From assembly GCA_029260515.1 (NCBI GenBank), contig JAJDDC010000019.1, forward strand, positions 186,001 to 250,000: a stretch of DNA of 64,000 bases, given 5' to 3'. Origin of the DNA: Phycisphaerales bacterium. Its GTDB lineage: Bacteria > Planctomycetota > Phycisphaerae > Phycisphaerales > UBA1924. The translations under genes and the position numbers were made by a program. The notes below the pieces were generated by a model. It saw nothing but the letters and a program-made list of their open reading frames with translations. It was not told where the DNA came from and did no database searches. Each line of letters starts with the position of its first letter. Positions within the stretch are counted from its first letter, which is position 1. This document shows positions 35,787-45,632 of the stretch, in pieces.

Positions 35787-37181
35787 ATGTCGACGAGGTT
35801 GATCGCGGGAGTTTGCCTGGCGCTGGCGGCGGCGGGCGCGCTCGCCGAGCCGGAGCCGGAGTGGACGCTCTACACCGGGCTGGGGACGACCCAGACCCAC
35901 CTGATCGATCTCGACGGCGCGATCGTCAAGAGCTGGAGCAGCGCGTACCCCCCGGGCATCTCCGTGTACCTCCACGACGGCGGCTCGATCCTGCGGGCGG
36001 CCAACGACTTCTCGCTGCCCGGGCCCGCCGGGGGCGGCGTGGGCGGGCGGATTCAGATCATCGCCTGGGACGGGACGCTCGAGTGGGACTATGTCCTCGC
36101 GGGCGCCAACCACCGCGGGCACCATGATTACCGCCTGCTGCCCAACGGCAACATCCTCGCCATCGTCTGGGAGCGCATGACCGCGGGCGAGGCGATCGCG
36201 ATGGGACGCGACCCGGCGACCGTCGGCGCCGAGGTGTGGTCCGAGGGCATCTACGAGATCCAGCGGACCGGGCCGACGACGGGCGACGTCGTCTGGGAGT
36301 GGCACGTCTGGGACCATCTGGTCCAGGACTTCGATCCCGGGAAGCCCAATTTCGGTGACCCCGCCGACCACCCCGAGAAGGTCGATATCAACTTCATCCC
36401 CAACGGCGCCAACCCCGACTGGCTCCACTTCAACGGGCTCGACTACAACCCGGAGCTCGACCAGATCATCGTCAGCTGCCACGCGTTCGACGAGCTGTGG
36501 GTCTTCTCGCGCGACGCGGCCAGCTCCGGCGACCTGCTGTACCGATGGGGCAACCCCCGGGCCTACGGGCGCGGCGCGGTGGGCGACCAGAAGTTTTTTA
36601 ACCAGCACAACGCCCAGTGGATCGACGAGGGGCTGCCCGGCGCCGGCAATATCCTTGTCTATAACAACGGCAACGGGCGCCCCGCGGGCGCCTTCTCCAG
36701 CGTCGAGGAACTCACCCCGCCGCTCCTGCCCGACGGGACGTACACACTCGCGCCCGCGCAGGCGTACGGGCCGGCGGCGCCGACGTGGATCTGCGACAAC
36801 GCGGGCGGCTCCACGTTTTACTCCTCGTTCATCTCCGGCGCCCAGCGCCTGCCCAACGGGAACACCCTCGTGTGCGTCGGCGCCTCGGGCGAGTTCATCG
36901 AGCTGGCGCCCGACTGCTCGGTCGAGTGGGACCACGTCGCGGGGGGCAGCCAGTTCCGCGCCACGCGGATCGCGGCGCGGGACGTGCGTCTGCGGGGCCT
37001 GCTCTGGTGCGCGCCGGACCTTGCGCTGCCCTACGACCAGCTCGACTTCTCCGACATCGTCGAGTTCCTCAACCAGTTCGCGGGCGGGCTTCCCGGCGCG
37101 GACCTGGCCGAGCCCGTCGGCGTGTTCGATTTCTCGGATGTGATCGCGTACCTGATCGCGTTCGACGCGGGCTGCCCGTGA
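35787..37181 (+). CDS. Secreted arylsulfotransferase-like protein with dockerin end
   Basis: 464-residue exported protein. Signal peptide MSTRLIAGVCLALAAAGALA; body has HHDYRLLPNGNILAIVWE, WLHFNGLDYNPELDQIIVSCH and NIFVY-type turns like the ASST/arylsulfotransferase beta-propeller family; the conserved His residues appear twice. The enzyme family transfers sulfate between phenols, but this member is only similar. C-terminal dockerin: LPYDQLDFSDIVEFLNQF and FDFSDVIAYLIAFDAGCP. Combining such a catalytic domain with a dockerin is unusual outside surface-attached enzyme sets. A GGAGAGAG ribosome site precedes the ATG. Confidence 0.85.
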   Translation: MSTRLIAGVCLALAAAGALAEPEPEWTLYTGLGTTQTHLIDLDGAIVKSWSSAYPPGISVYLHDGGSILRAANDFSLPGPAGGGVGGRIQIIAWDGTLEWDYVLAGANHRGHHDYRLLPNGNILAIVWERMTAGEAIAMGRDPATVGAEVWSEGIYEIQRTGPTTGDVVWEWHVWDHLVQDFDPGKPNFGDPADHPEKVDINFIPNGANPDWLHFNGLDYNPELDQIIVSCHAFDELWVFSRDAASSGDLLYRWGNPRAYGRGAVGDQKFFNQHNAQWIDEGLPGAGNILVYNNGNGRPAGAFSSVEELTPPLLPDGTYTLAPAQAYGPAAPTWICDNAGGSTFYSSFISGAQRLPNGNTLVCVGASGEFIELAPDCSVEWDHVAGGSQFRATRIAARDVRLRGLLWCAPDLALPYDQLDFSDIVEFLNQFAGGLPGADLAEPVGVFDFSDVIAYLIAFDAGCP

Positions 37182-37221
37182 TGGCGGGCCCGGACCAGAA
37201 ACCCCGCCGGCCCGCGTCGGG

Positions 37222-38343
37222 TTATGCGCGGGCGATTCGTTCGAGGATGTCGGCGGCGATCGGCGTGAGCGTGTCGGGGTAGTCGAAGCGCGGGTCGTGC
37301 AGGGGGGGCTGGTCCTCGCCCGAGCCGAGCAGGAAGAGGGCGCCGGCGTCGGGGGCGTCGTCGATGAGGCGCCCGAAGTCCTCGCTCCAGCGCTGGGGGG
37401 CGGGGAGTGTGACGGCATCGAGGCCGGCGGCGGCCGCGGCATCGCGGACTGCGGACGCGGCGCGTGCGTCGTTGTGCGTCGAGACGAAAGGGTTGTGCTC
37501 GTCGATGCGGGCCTCGAAGCGCTCGGCGGCCAGCTCGCGGGCGAGGGCGCGGACGCGGGCGGCCTGGGCGTCGCGGAGCTCGGTGGTCTGGCCGCGGCAG
37601 GTGACGTGGACGGTCGCGGCGCCGGGGGAGACGCCGAAGGTGGGCTCGCCGACGTTGGCGTGGGCGATGGTGGTCATCTGGAGCGGTTCGTTCGGCGTCG
37701 GTCGTGTGGAGACGCGCTGGATGAAGCGTGCGGCAACGAGCGCGGCCGAGTTCTCGCGTTCGGGCAGGCTGGTGTGGGCGGTGGCGCCGAGCAGCTCGAT
37801 GCGCAGCCCAATGGAGGCGCAGGCCATGACGCCCTCGCGGAGGGCGACCTGACCCAGCGGGCGCCCGGGGTCGTTGTGGTAGGCGAACGCGCGCCGCCCG
37901 CGGATCGCGGGCCAGCGCGGGTCGGCGATGACCGCCGCGGCGCCCTCGCCCGTCTCCTCCGCAGGCTGGAACAGGAGCGTGACACGGCGCGTGGGCGGGC
38001 TGACTGCCAGGCGGCGGGCGACCTCGACGAGCGAGGCCATGTGCCCGTCGTGCCCGCACGCGTGCATGACGCCTGGGCGGGAGGAGGCGTGCGGGGCGCC
38101 GGTCTGTTCTTCGATCGGGAGTGCGTCGAGTTCGGCGCGGAGGGTGATGGAGTTGTCGTCCGCGTCGGGTCCGAAGCAGGCGGCGACGCCGTGGCCGCCG
38201 AGGTTGGTTTCGAGGCGGGTCGGGGCGAGTTTGGCGAGGGTTGCCGCGATCAGCGCCGCGGTCTCGCGTTCCTCGCCCGAGACCTCGGGGGCGGCGTGGA
38301 GGCGGCGGCGGAGGTCTTGTATGCCACCGGCTTCAGGGGTCAT
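37222..38343 (-). CDS. M20-family amidohydrolase/peptidase
   Basis: 373-residue zinc amidohydrolase of the M20D (hippurate hydrolase/IAA-amino acid hydrolase) type. Visible: MHACGHDGHMASLVEVARRL (metal site), AEETGEGAAAV, and the C-terminal EDFG. These enzymes hydrolyse N-acyl amino acids or amidated small molecules. Normal length; start MTPEAGGI at 38343. It lies between the dockerin enzyme and a divergent lipoprotein. Confidence 0.92.
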   Translation of the reverse strand: MTPEAGGIQDLRRRLHAAPEVSGEERETAALIAATLAKLAPTRLETNLGGHGVAACFGPDADDNSITLRAELDALPIEEQTGAPHASSRPGVMHACGHDGHMASLVEVARRLAVSPPTRRVTLLFQPAEETGEGAAAVIADPRWPAIRGRRAFAYHNDPGRPLGQVALREGVMACASIGLRIELLGATAHTSLPERENSAALVAARFIQRVSTRPTPNEPLQMTTIAHANVGEPTFGVSPGAATVHVTCRGQTTELRDAQAARVRALARELAAERFEARIDEHNPFVSTHNDARAASAVRDAAAAAGLDAVTLPAPQRWSEDFGRLIDDAPDAGALFLLGSGEDQPPLHDPRFDYPDTLTPIAADILERIARA

Positions 38344-38442
38344 GCTGCGAACCTCGCTCGTTCGATGCAGTAGTAGTTGGCTTGTCGCCGACTCGCGGTT
38401 GAGTGCGGCCGACCCGGCCTGGCCGGGGCAGGGGATACCAGG

Positions 38443-38841
38443 ATGATAATGCACCGATTTGTGGTGCTCGCCGCTCTCGCCTCGATGTGTGCTCTGTTGG
38501 TCGGGTGCGGTTGCGGGCCGGGGGGCGAGTGCGAGTATTCGCTGCCGAACGGGTACATGCTGGTCTCGATCAGCGGGGGCCCAAAGGTTTACATTCTGGA
38601 CAGCACGAGTGAGACTGTCCTCTCTCCGGAGCCGGGCTGGTCCGTGGCGACGTACGGCGTCTCGGGCAAGGCGGTCGCGGGGACCATCGAATCGGCCACG
38701 AGCCCCGATCGGTACTTCCTGCTCGATACCGACACGGGCAGCGTGCGGATGTTCAACTCGATGATCGAGCTGAGTGATGCGTGGAGCGCGAGCTACACAC
38801 AGCCGGCGCCGAAGCTGCAACACTGGTCACAGCCGCCGTGA
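38443..38841 (+). CDS. Putative lipoprotein
   Basis: 132-residue lipoprotein: MIMHRFVVLAALASMCALLVGCGCG has the lipobox cysteine, then a beta-rich mature part (YMLVSISGGPKVYILDSTSETVL, SVATYGVSGKAVAGT). Two in-frame ATGs (38443 and 38449) both fit the signal. No family recognised. Divergent from the M20 amidohydrolase; convergent with ftsH. Confidence 0.7.
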   Translation: MIMHRFVVLAALASMCALLVGCGCGPGGECEYSLPNGYMLVSISGGPKVYILDSTSETVLSPEPGWSVATYGVSGKAVAGTIESATSPDRYFLLDTDTGSVRMFNSMIELSDAWSASYTQPAPKLQHWSQPP

Positions 38842-38877
38842 CCCGACCTCGATGCCTGAAGTTTGGGATCGGAATAG

Positions 38878-40956
38878 CTACGCCGGGCTCGGCAGCGTGC
38901 CCGGGGGCATGTCCGGCTCCGCGTCCTCTGCGCCCTTGGGCGGCGGCTTGGCGCTCGGCGGCGGGCGGTCGGCGGCGAGCAGCTCGGCGACCGTCGGCTT
39001 GGCCATCGGCTCGCCCCGGATCAGCTTGTGGACCTCGTCGGCGGTGAGCGTCTCGTACTTGAGCAGCGCCTCGGCCACGTCCACCACCTTGGCCCAGTTG
39101 TCGTCGAGCATCTTGTCCGCGTCGGCGTACGCCTCGTCCACCAGGCGTCGGATCTCCTGGTCGATCAGGCGGGCGGTGTCCTCGGAGTAGTCGCGCTCGG
39201 GGACGTACATCTCGCGGGTGTCCATCGGGGCGTAGCGGATGAAGCCGAGCTTCTCGCTCATGCCCCACTCGAGGATCATGGTCCGCGCGAGCTGGGTGAC
39301 CTGCGAGATGTCCTGGGCGGCGCCGCTGGAGGCGTCCTCCATGGCGCGCTGCTCGGCGATGCGCCCGCCGCACAGGACGCGCATGGTCGCGTTGAGCCAC
39401 TTGAGCGCGTACCCCATGCGGTCCTTCTCGGGGAGGCTGAAGGTCGCGCCGCCCGTGTCGCCACGCGGGATGATCGTGACCTTGTGCAGGGGGTCCGAGT
39501 CGCGGAGCAGGGCCTGGAGGACGGCGTGCCCGGCCTCGTGGTAGGCGACGAGCTTGTTCTCGTCCTTCTCGCGGACGCGGCTCTTCTTGGCCCGACCGAA
39601 CTTCACCTTGTCGCGGGCCTCCTCCAGGTCCTCGTGCTCGATGAAGTCCTTGTTCTGCAGCGTCGCGGCGATCGCGCCCTCGTTGATGATCGCGGCCAGG
39701 TCGGCGCCGGCGAACATGGGCGTTCCCCGGGCGATCTTCTCCATGTCCACGTTCGGGCCCAGCTTGACCTTCTTGGCGTGGACCTTGAGGATCTCCAGGC
39801 GACCCTTGACGTCGGGGAAGGGGACGGCGATCTGGCGGTCGAAACGCCCCGGGCGGATGAGCGCGGGGTCGAGCACGTCGGGGCGGTTGGTGGCGGCGAT
39901 GACGATCACGCCGTCGGCGGCGGCGAACCCGTCCATCTCGACGAGGATCGCGTTGAGCGTCTGCTCGCGCTCGTCGTGCCCGCCGGTCGAGAAGCCGCCC
40001 CCCCGGCGGCGTCCGACGGCGTCGATCTCGTCGAGGAAGATGATGCAGGGGGCCGAGTCCTTGGCCTGCTTGAACAGGTCGCGGACACGCGACGCGCCCA
40101 CGCCCACGAACATCTCGACGAAGTCGGAGCCGGAGATCGAGAAGAACGGCACGTCAGCCTCGCCGGCGATGGCCTTTGCGAGCAGCGTCTTGCCGCACCC
40201 GGGGGGCCCGGTGAGCAGGACGCCCCGCGGGATGCGTCCGCCCAGGCGCGTGAAGCGTTTGGGGTGTTTGAGGAACTCGATGATCTCGCCGACCTCGTCC
40301 TTGGCTTCTTCGATGCCGGCGACGTCCTTGAAGGTGACGCCGGTCATCTCCTTGGTCAGGGTGCGGTGGCGTGACTTGCCGAAGCTTCCGAGCATGCCCG
40401 CGCCGGCGCCGGCGGAGCGGAGCCCGCGCGAGATGAGGAACCAGATGAGGATGATGAAGATGAAGAGGGGGAGGACGAGGATGAGGAAGGGGGCGAAGCC
40501 GGAGGCGGGCTTGGCGGTGTAGGCGCCCCCGGTGAGCACGCCGAGCTGCCTGGCGATGTCTTCCTTGTTGGCGGTGTTGATGGGGACACGGACGGTGATC
40601 GGGTCTGCGCCCGGGTCCTGCTGCATGGTGGCGTGGATGCCGTCCTCGTGCAGCTCGATCGACGTGGTGTCGATGTAGTTGTTCTTGAAGTTCTGTTCGA
40701 ACTCGGCGTAGGACATCTTCTGCCCGCCGCCGGCGCTCGAGAAGAACATGACGAGCATGACGACGAGGACCAGGAGCATGACGAAGCCGAACAGGCCCCG
40801 GCTCGGACCCGTGCCGGTGGCGGCCTTGTCGCCCGGCTTGGCGGGCGTCTTGGTGTCCGGGCCCTTGGGCTCGGGGGCGTCGTCGGCCGCGGCGCGGACG
40901 GGCGCCTCTGCGTCCTGCTTCTTGCTGGCCCTGGGGAACTTCATGCGTGCTGGCAT
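38878..40956 (-). CDS. ftsH: ATP-dependent zinc metalloprotease FtsH
   Basis: Membrane-bound hexameric AAA+ protease that degrades misfolded membrane and regulatory proteins. The 692 residues show TM1 (54-72), periplasmic loop, TM2 (155-176), Walker A GPPGCGKT (250-257), Walker [13 protein letters not shown], the second region of homology with [17 protein letters not shown], and the zinc site HEAGH. A C-terminal Pro-rich extension follows the protease domain. An ATG 12 bp later (40944) is an alternative start. Likely monocistronic. Confidence 0.98.
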   Translation of the reverse strand: MPARMKFPRASKKQDAEAPVRAAADDAPEPKGPDTKTPAKPGDKAATGTGPSRGLFGFVMLLVLVVMLVMFFSSAGGGQKMSYAEFEQNFKNNYIDTTSIELHEDGIHATMQQDPGADPITVRVPINTANKEDIARQLGVLTGGAYTAKPASGFAPFLILVLPLFIFIILIWFLISRGLRSAGAGAGMLGSFGKSRHRTLTKEMTGVTFKDVAGIEEAKDEVGEIIEFLKHPKRFTRLGGRIPRGVLLTGPPGCGKTLLAKAIAGEADVPFFSISGSDFVEMFVGVGASRVRDLFKQAKDSAPCIIFLDEIDAVGRRRGGGFSTGGHDEREQTLNAILVEMDGFAAADGVIVIAATNRPDVLDPALIRPGRFDRQIAVPFPDVKGRLEILKVHAKKVKLGPNVDMEKIARGTPMFAGADLAAIINEGAIAATLQNKDFIEHEDLEEARDKVKFGRAKKSRVREKDENKLVAYHEAGHAVLQALLRDSDPLHKVTIIPRGDTGGATFSLPEKDRMGYALKWLNATMRVLCGGRIAEQRAMEDASSGAAQDISQVTQLARTMILEWGMSEKLGFIRYAPMDTREMYVPERDYSEDTARLIDQEIRRLVDEAYADADKMLDDNWAKVVDVAEALLKYETLTADEVHKLIRGEPMAKPTVAELLAADRPPPSAKPPPKGAEDAEPDMPPGTLPSPA

Positions 40957-41193
40957 CCCTACTTGGGTACGGCGGATCCGGGTCTTTGTTCGGGGCCTCG
41001 GCTCGCGGCCGCGATGATCGCCCCCCGCTGTCCTCCATCGTGCCGCCGGGGGCGGGCTCTGAAACGCTAGGGCTCTCGAACGGTGGATTCGAGGCGAGAA
41101 CGCCGGTCGATGCGTGTGGCCCGCTCGCGGGACGGATCACGCCTCACGACCGAGAACAGCGTCCACGCGAGGGATGTTCCGGGCGGGTTTGGC

Positions 41194-41715
41194 TCACCAG
41201 TTGGACCGCAGCTCCGCGACGATCTCGCGGGCCAGCTCGCGGACCGCCTGACGCTGACCGATCTCGCGGCGTTCGCCCGTGCCCCGCGCGGGCACGTAGG
41301 TCCCGACGGCGGAGAAGCCGTCGCGCGCCACGAGCACGTCGCCCGAGCGGTTGTCGCGCCAGCGGAAGCTGACGCGCAGCTCGTACGCGTTTTCCTGCAC
41401 CAGCCCGGTGCCGGGCGTTGACGAGAGATTCGTCGCCCGCGCGCCGGTGACGGCGCCGGTGAGCGTCGTGTCCGCTCGCTCGTCCGCGGTGACGACCCAG
41501 GGCGTCTGACGCTGGATCTCCGCGATCAGCGCCTCGGTCAGGTCGAACTCGAGGCCCGTGGCGAAGGTCGAGTTGTCGAAGATCGGCACCGCGACCGACC
41601 GGACGTCGTCCTCGTACGTCCACGCCAGCGCGTAGCCCTGCGTGGGGTCCGACGCGCAGCCGGCGGAGAATGCGGCGGCGAGCAGGGCCAGGGCCAGGAC
41701 CGGGCCCGTCCTCAC
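41194..41715 (-). CDS. LptE-like outer-membrane lipoprotein
   Basis: 173-residue lipoprotein with signal LALLAAAFSAGCAS. The pattern VRSVAVPIFDNSTFATGLEFDLTEALIAEIQRQTPW and the C-terminal ELRVSFRWRDNRSGDVLVARDG fit the LptE/RlpB-like family that pairs with LptD to insert lipopolysaccharide into the outer membrane. Its start overlaps the stop of the BamD-like gene by 4 bp (ATGA), a sign of translational coupling. Family identity is inferred from spacing and position, since sequence is divergent. Confidence 0.8.
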   Translation of the reverse strand: MRTGPVLALALLAAAFSAGCASDPTQGYALAWTYEDDVRSVAVPIFDNSTFATGLEFDLTEALIAEIQRQTPWVVTADERADTTLTGAVTGARATNLSSTPGTGLVQENAYELRVSFRWRDNRSGDVLVARDGFSAVGTYVPARGTGERREIGQRQAVRELAREIVAELRSNW

Positions 41716-42797
41716 GTCCCGTCCCCGGCGCCCGTCTGTGATCCGTCTGTCTCTGCGTCGCCCGGCGGCGCCTCGGGCGCGGGCGGGGCGTCCTCGTCCG
41801 GAGCGTCCATCCAGCCTCTATCGATCATGATGTCCACGCCTTCGCGGGCCGCGGCGCTGGTCGGGTGCTTTCTGAGCAGGCGGCGGAGCTGGAAACGGGC
41901 GGCGGGCTCGTCGCCCTGACGCAGGTACCACCTGGCAGTAGTGAGCAGCTGCGACGCCGCCGACTCGTCGATTCGGACGAGCATGCCGACGGTGATCCCC
42001 TCGCGCTGCGCCGTCGCGGGGTAGCGGTGCATGAAGTCTTCGATGAGGAGCCTGGCCTCGGTCAGGCCCGCGCCGTCGTAGTCCGGGCCCTTGAACCGCG
42101 CGACGTTGGCCTTGATCTGGCGGAGGGCGGCGTACTCGCGGTCCTCGGACTGGGGGTAGTTGGCGATGAATATGCCGTACATCTCCGAGGCGAGCTTCAT
42201 CTGGCGGCGCTCGTAGTAGTGCTCGGCCAGGTCCAACGCGGCCTTCTCGGCCAGGCGCGAGCCCGGGAGGCGTTCCTGGACGCGGATGATGAGCTCCTCG
42301 CCCGTCGAGCGTGCGGGCTCGATGCGCATCCCCCAGATCTTGCGACGCAGGCCGCCCAAGTAACGGAGGCCGATCTCGTACTCGCGCTGCACCGCGTCGG
42401 CGAAGACGTCGGAGGCGGTGAAGTCGCGGATGATGGCCTCGTAGTCGTACAGGGCCTTGTACTCGTTCCCGTTGGCGACGCGGGCGTCGCCCCGGATGAG
42501 GTAGGCCTCTGGCAGGTACGCGTTGACGCTGCGCTTGTTGGCCTCGATCCAAGGGGAGATGACGTCGTAGGCCTGGGCGGGCTTGTCGTCGGCCAGCAGG
42601 CGCCGGGCCTCGGCGATCACCCAGGCGTCGGTGCCCGGCTCGGGGGCGTCGGTCTGGACCCAGCCGCCATCGTCGTCGAGCTGCATCTCGGTGGACTGTG
42701 CGAGGGCCGGGCACGAACAGAGCGCCAACGCCAGGGCGACGGCGGCGGAGCCGAGGGCGGTGATCCGCCCGCGAAGTGGTGTTCTTTCGTCTGGCAT
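41712..42797 (-). CDS. BamD-like TPR protein for outer-membrane assembly
   Basis: 361-residue exported protein with an N-terminal signal (ITALGSAAVALALALCSCPALAQ) and tetratricopeptide-like helices resembling BamD/ComL (for example EAYLIRGDARVANGNEYKALYDYEAIIRDF, LAEKAALDLAEHYYERRQMKLASEMYGIFIANYPQSEDREYAALRQIKANVARF), followed by an Asp/Pro-rich tail. BamD helps fold outer-membrane barrels. The lipobox is not evident, so it may be a soluble homologue. The LptE-like gene follows with a 4-bp overlap, so an outer-membrane biogenesis operon is likely. Confidence 0.82.
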   Translation of the reverse strand: MPDERTPLRGRITALGSAAVALALALCSCPALAQSTEMQLDDDGGWVQTDAPEPGTDAWVIAEARRLLADDKPAQAYDVISPWIEANKRSVNAYLPEAYLIRGDARVANGNEYKALYDYEAIIRDFTASDVFADAVQREYEIGLRYLGGLRRKIWGMRIEPARSTGEELIIRVQERLPGSRLAEKAALDLAEHYYERRQMKLASEMYGIFIANYPQSEDREYAALRQIKANVARFKGPDYDGAGLTEARLLIEDFMHRYPATAQREGITVGMLVRIDESAASQLLTTARWYLRQGDEPAARFQLRRLLRKHPTSAAAREGVDIMIDRGWMDAPDEDAPPAPEAPPGDAETDGSQTGAGDGT

Positions 42798-42918
42798 GCG
42801 GCCCAGAGCATAGCGGCGCGTGGGCGGACATGCCCCGGGTGCAAGCGCAGGGTATTGTTCCCGTAGAACAACACGTCGTGAACATAAGTCCCCTCGCCCC
42901 CACCCGGATCGGAGGCCC

Positions 42919-44076
42919 ATGATGCTCCTCGTTGCCTTGCTCACACTGGCGATCGCCCGGCCCGCGGGCCCCGGGATGGAGGTTCTCGAGGCGGCGATCG
43001 GCGCGTACCGGGACGCCCCGGCGATCGTGGACGCCATGAGCTACGAGGTCCGGATGCCGGGCAGCGAGGTGCAGCGGGGCTCCGGGCGGGTCGTCCTGGC
43101 CTCGGGCGGGGCGAGCTTCACCACCGATGGGCTGGTCTCGATGGCCAGGGGGGACGAGTTCTACTTCGGCGACGAGAACCCGAACGGGGCGTACGTCAAG
43201 ACCGGGCTGGGCAAGGGCTACGCCGACGCCCTGTCGCGCGTGACCGGCTCGTCGCTCAACATCCCCACGCCGCCGCACATGTTCATGCGTGAGGGCGCCC
43301 CGCCGGACGTGGTGATCAACGCCTACGGGTTCGGGATCCTGCAGGACGCGGCGCTCGAGTCGCACGCCGTGATCGAGGAGGAAGGCGCCGAGCTCGACCG
43401 GCTCGAGTTCAAGGCGTCCAACGGCTCGCTCACGCTCCGGATCGATCGCGGCACACGCTTCATCGTGCGTGCGGACCTGGTCGCCAGCCCGCCCGGGACC
43501 GAGGGAGAGCTGGCCGCGGTCTTCCGCTTCACGCCCGAGGCCGTGCCCGATGATCCCGCGCTGCTCGCGTTCGACGAATCAATGCGGCGTCGGGTCAGAT
43601 CGGTGAGCGTGTTTGTGCGGGCCGGGCCGTCTGTCGGGCAGACCGTCCCCGATCTCCGCTTGCTCCGCCCCGACGGGAGCGAGTTCCACATCAGCGAGCA
43701 CGCGGGTCGTCTGGTCGTGCTCGAGTTCTGGGCGTCGTGGTGCGGGGGCTGTCGCCTCTCGCTGCCCGCGTTCGACCGCGTCGCGGACTGGGCGGGGCGC
43801 GAGGGTGTGCGTGCCGAGTTTCTGGCGGTGAACTCGCAGGAGACGCAGCCGCCCGAGCGGCTGCGAGAGACGGCCTCGATGTGGTGGGCGCAGCTGCGTG
43901 TGGGCGTGCCGTGGGTGTCGGACCCGGACAACGCCGCGTCCGAGGCGTTGAACATCTCGAGCTTCCCCACGCTGGTGGTGATCTCGCCCGAGCGCGAAGT
44001 TCTGTACACGCACTCGGGGTACAACCCGGAACTCGAGCGAGAGCTTAAGAAGGTTCTGCGTGCGCACGCGCCCTGA
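42919..44076 (+). CDS. TlpA/ResA-like thiol-disulfide oxidoreductase
   Basis: 385-residue protein: short signal (MMLLVALLTLAIARPAG), a N-terminal domain of about 200 residues with TlpA-independent beta-rich pattern (DAMSYEVRMPGSEVQRG), then a thioredoxin domain with VVLEFWASWCGGCRLSLPAF, the CxxC active site WCGGC and the cis-Pro segment SSFPTLVVI. Likely reduces or oxidises disulfides in the periplasm. ATGATG start with CGGAGG just before. Convergent with a membrane protein. Confidence 0.87.
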   Translation: MMLLVALLTLAIARPAGPGMEVLEAAIGAYRDAPAIVDAMSYEVRMPGSEVQRGSGRVVLASGGASFTTDGLVSMARGDEFYFGDENPNGAYVKTGLGKGYADALSRVTGSSLNIPTPPHMFMREGAPPDVVINAYGFGILQDAALESHAVIEEEGAELDRLEFKASNGSLTLRIDRGTRFIVRADLVASPPGTEGELAAVFRFTPEAVPDDPALLAFDESMRRRVRSVSVFVRAGPSVGQTVPDLRLLRPDGSEFHISEHAGRLVVLEFWASWCGGCRLSLPAFDRVADWAGREGVRAEFLAVNSQETQPPERLRETASMWWAQLRVGVPWVSDPDNAASEALNISSFPTLVVISPEREVLYTHSGYNPELERELKKVLRAHAP

Positions 44077-44098
44077 GTCCCCCGCTCCCGGGCGGCGC

Positions 44099-44590
44099 TC
44101 ATGGGAGGGGAGACCGGTCGCATCGGGGAACGCGTGGCGCCCTGATCTGCTCGGACATCCAGAGCCACACACAGAGGGCGAACCCCGGGAGCGTGAATAC
44201 GACGCCGAACAGCGTGCCGTAGAAGACCACCCCGAGGAGGACGGCCATCGGCGAGCCTTCCCCCGTGCCCGGCTCCTCCCAGGGCAGCGCGATGCGGACA
44301 AGGACCGGGGCCTGGCTGGCGATCAGCCCACCAACAGCCGCCGATGCCGCGGTCGTCCATCCCTCGGGACGGCGCACGGCCAGTTGCACAGCGGCGACCA
44401 CGTTCGCCAACGCGAGCCCGGCGCACACCGACGCGACCCCGATCCCGAGCGGCGTCAGGATCCACGAGAATGCCATCAGCAGGCCAAGCCCCGCGGGCGC
44501 CCCGATCGCGAACGACCAGACGAGGTAGAGGACGAATGCCAGGCGTGCGGGCCCGTAGAGCCCTCGCACGAGCGGGTCTTGTTCGAACAT
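44099..44590 (-). CDS. Membrane protein, unknown
   Basis: 163-residue membrane protein with four or so hydrophobic helices (for example LAFVLYLVWSFAIGAPAGLGLLMAF and LLGVVFYGTLFGVVFTLPGFALCVWLW). The start MFEQDPLVRG is at 44590. No family recognised. It is divergent from the LysR regulator; the 61 bp between carry both start signals, so the regulator may control this gene, a common arrangement. Confidence 0.72.
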   Translation of the reverse strand: MFEQDPLVRGLYGPARLAFVLYLVWSFAIGAPAGLGLLMAFSWILTPLGIGVASVCAGLALANVVAAVQLAVRRPEGWTTAASAAVGGLIASQAPVLVRIALPWEEPGTGEGSPMAVLLGVVFYGTLFGVVFTLPGFALCVWLWMSEQIRAPRVPRCDRSPLP

Positions 44591-44651
44591 GTTGCGACAT
44601 ACGCGCCGGGAGACAAGGGTGTTCGTGCCGCCCGTCGTATCCTGTCGGCGT

Positions 44652-45569
44652 ATGGAACTCACCCCCCTGCGTCAGTACATCTCGATCTGCGAGCACGCCC
44701 ACATGACGCGGGCGGCCGAGGCGCTGGGGGTGACCCAGCCGGCGTTGTCGGCGATGCTTAAAAAGCTGGAGGCGGAGGTCGGCGCCGAGCTGCTCCACCG
44801 GACCGGGCGTGGGGTCGAGCCGACGGACGCGGGCTGGGTGTTCCTGGAGCACGCCCGTGAGGCGGTGATGCGGGCCGACGCGGGGGTGAGCGCGGTGCGC
44901 GAGCTCGTCGGCCTCGAGCACGGGTCCATCCGCGTGGGCGGCGGGGCGACGGCGGTGGGGTACGTGCTGCCCCGCGTCATCTCGCGCGTGCGGCGGGAAC
45001 TGCCGGGCCTGCGGTTCCTCATCCGCGAGGCGGGGTCGAGCACGGTCGCGGGCGCGGTCCTCGCGGGCGAGCAGGATCTGGGCATCGTGACGCTGCCGAT
45101 CGCGAGACCCGGATCGGGCGACCTGATGACGGTGGGCGAGATCGCAGACGAGCTGCGCCTGATCGTGCCCCCCGGGCACGCGCTCGAGGGCAGGCGTGGC
45201 TTCCGGTGGAAGGACCTGGCGGGCGAGCCGGTCGTCGCGTTCGAGGCGGGCAGCGCCGTGCGGTCGCTTATCGACGCGGCGAGCGGGGCGCACGGCATCC
45301 CCCTCGACGTCGTGATGGAGCTCCGCTCGATCGAGTCGATCGTGCAGATGGTGGCGGCGGAGGTGGGCGTGGGGTTTGTCTCGCGGTTCGCGCTCGAGGC
45401 CGATCCGGCGCTGGGCAAGGGGCTCACGTGCCTGGACGGGAAGCTGACGCGGACGCTGGCGGTGGTGCGGCGGCGGGACCGCGTGCCCTCGCACGCGGCG
45501 GCGGCGTTCGAGCGGGCGCTGCTGGGCGTCACGCGCCGGAGCCGGGGCGGGCGCCGGGGCGGGCGTTGA
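44652..45569 (+). CDS. LysR-family transcriptional regulator
   Basis: 305-residue regulator: helix-turn-helix MELTPLRQYISICEHAHMTRAAEALGVTQPALSAMLKKLEAEVG at the N terminus, and a co-inducer domain (VSAVRELVGLEHGSIRVGGGATAVGYVLP, AGSAVRSLIDAA). Ends with a basic tail RRSRGGRRGGR. LysR proteins usually act on a divergent neighbour; the neighbour here is the membrane protein at 44099. Start at 44652. Confidence 0.93.
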   Translation: MELTPLRQYISICEHAHMTRAAEALGVTQPALSAMLKKLEAEVGAELLHRTGRGVEPTDAGWVFLEHAREAVMRADAGVSAVRELVGLEHGSIRVGGGATAVGYVLPRVISRVRRELPGLRFLIREAGSSTVAGAVLAGEQDLGIVTLPIARPGSGDLMTVGEIADELRLIVPPGHALEGRRGFRWKDLAGEPVVAFEAGSAVRSLIDAASGAHGIPLDVVMELRSIESIVQMVAAEVGVGFVSRFALEADPALGKGLTCLDGKLTRTLAVVRRRDRVPSHAAAAFERALLGVTRRSRGGRRGGR

Positions 45570-45632
45570 ATCCACGGCGAGCGGGACGCGGCGCCTAAAA
45601 CATGCCTCGTGACGCGGCGTGCACACAACGCG

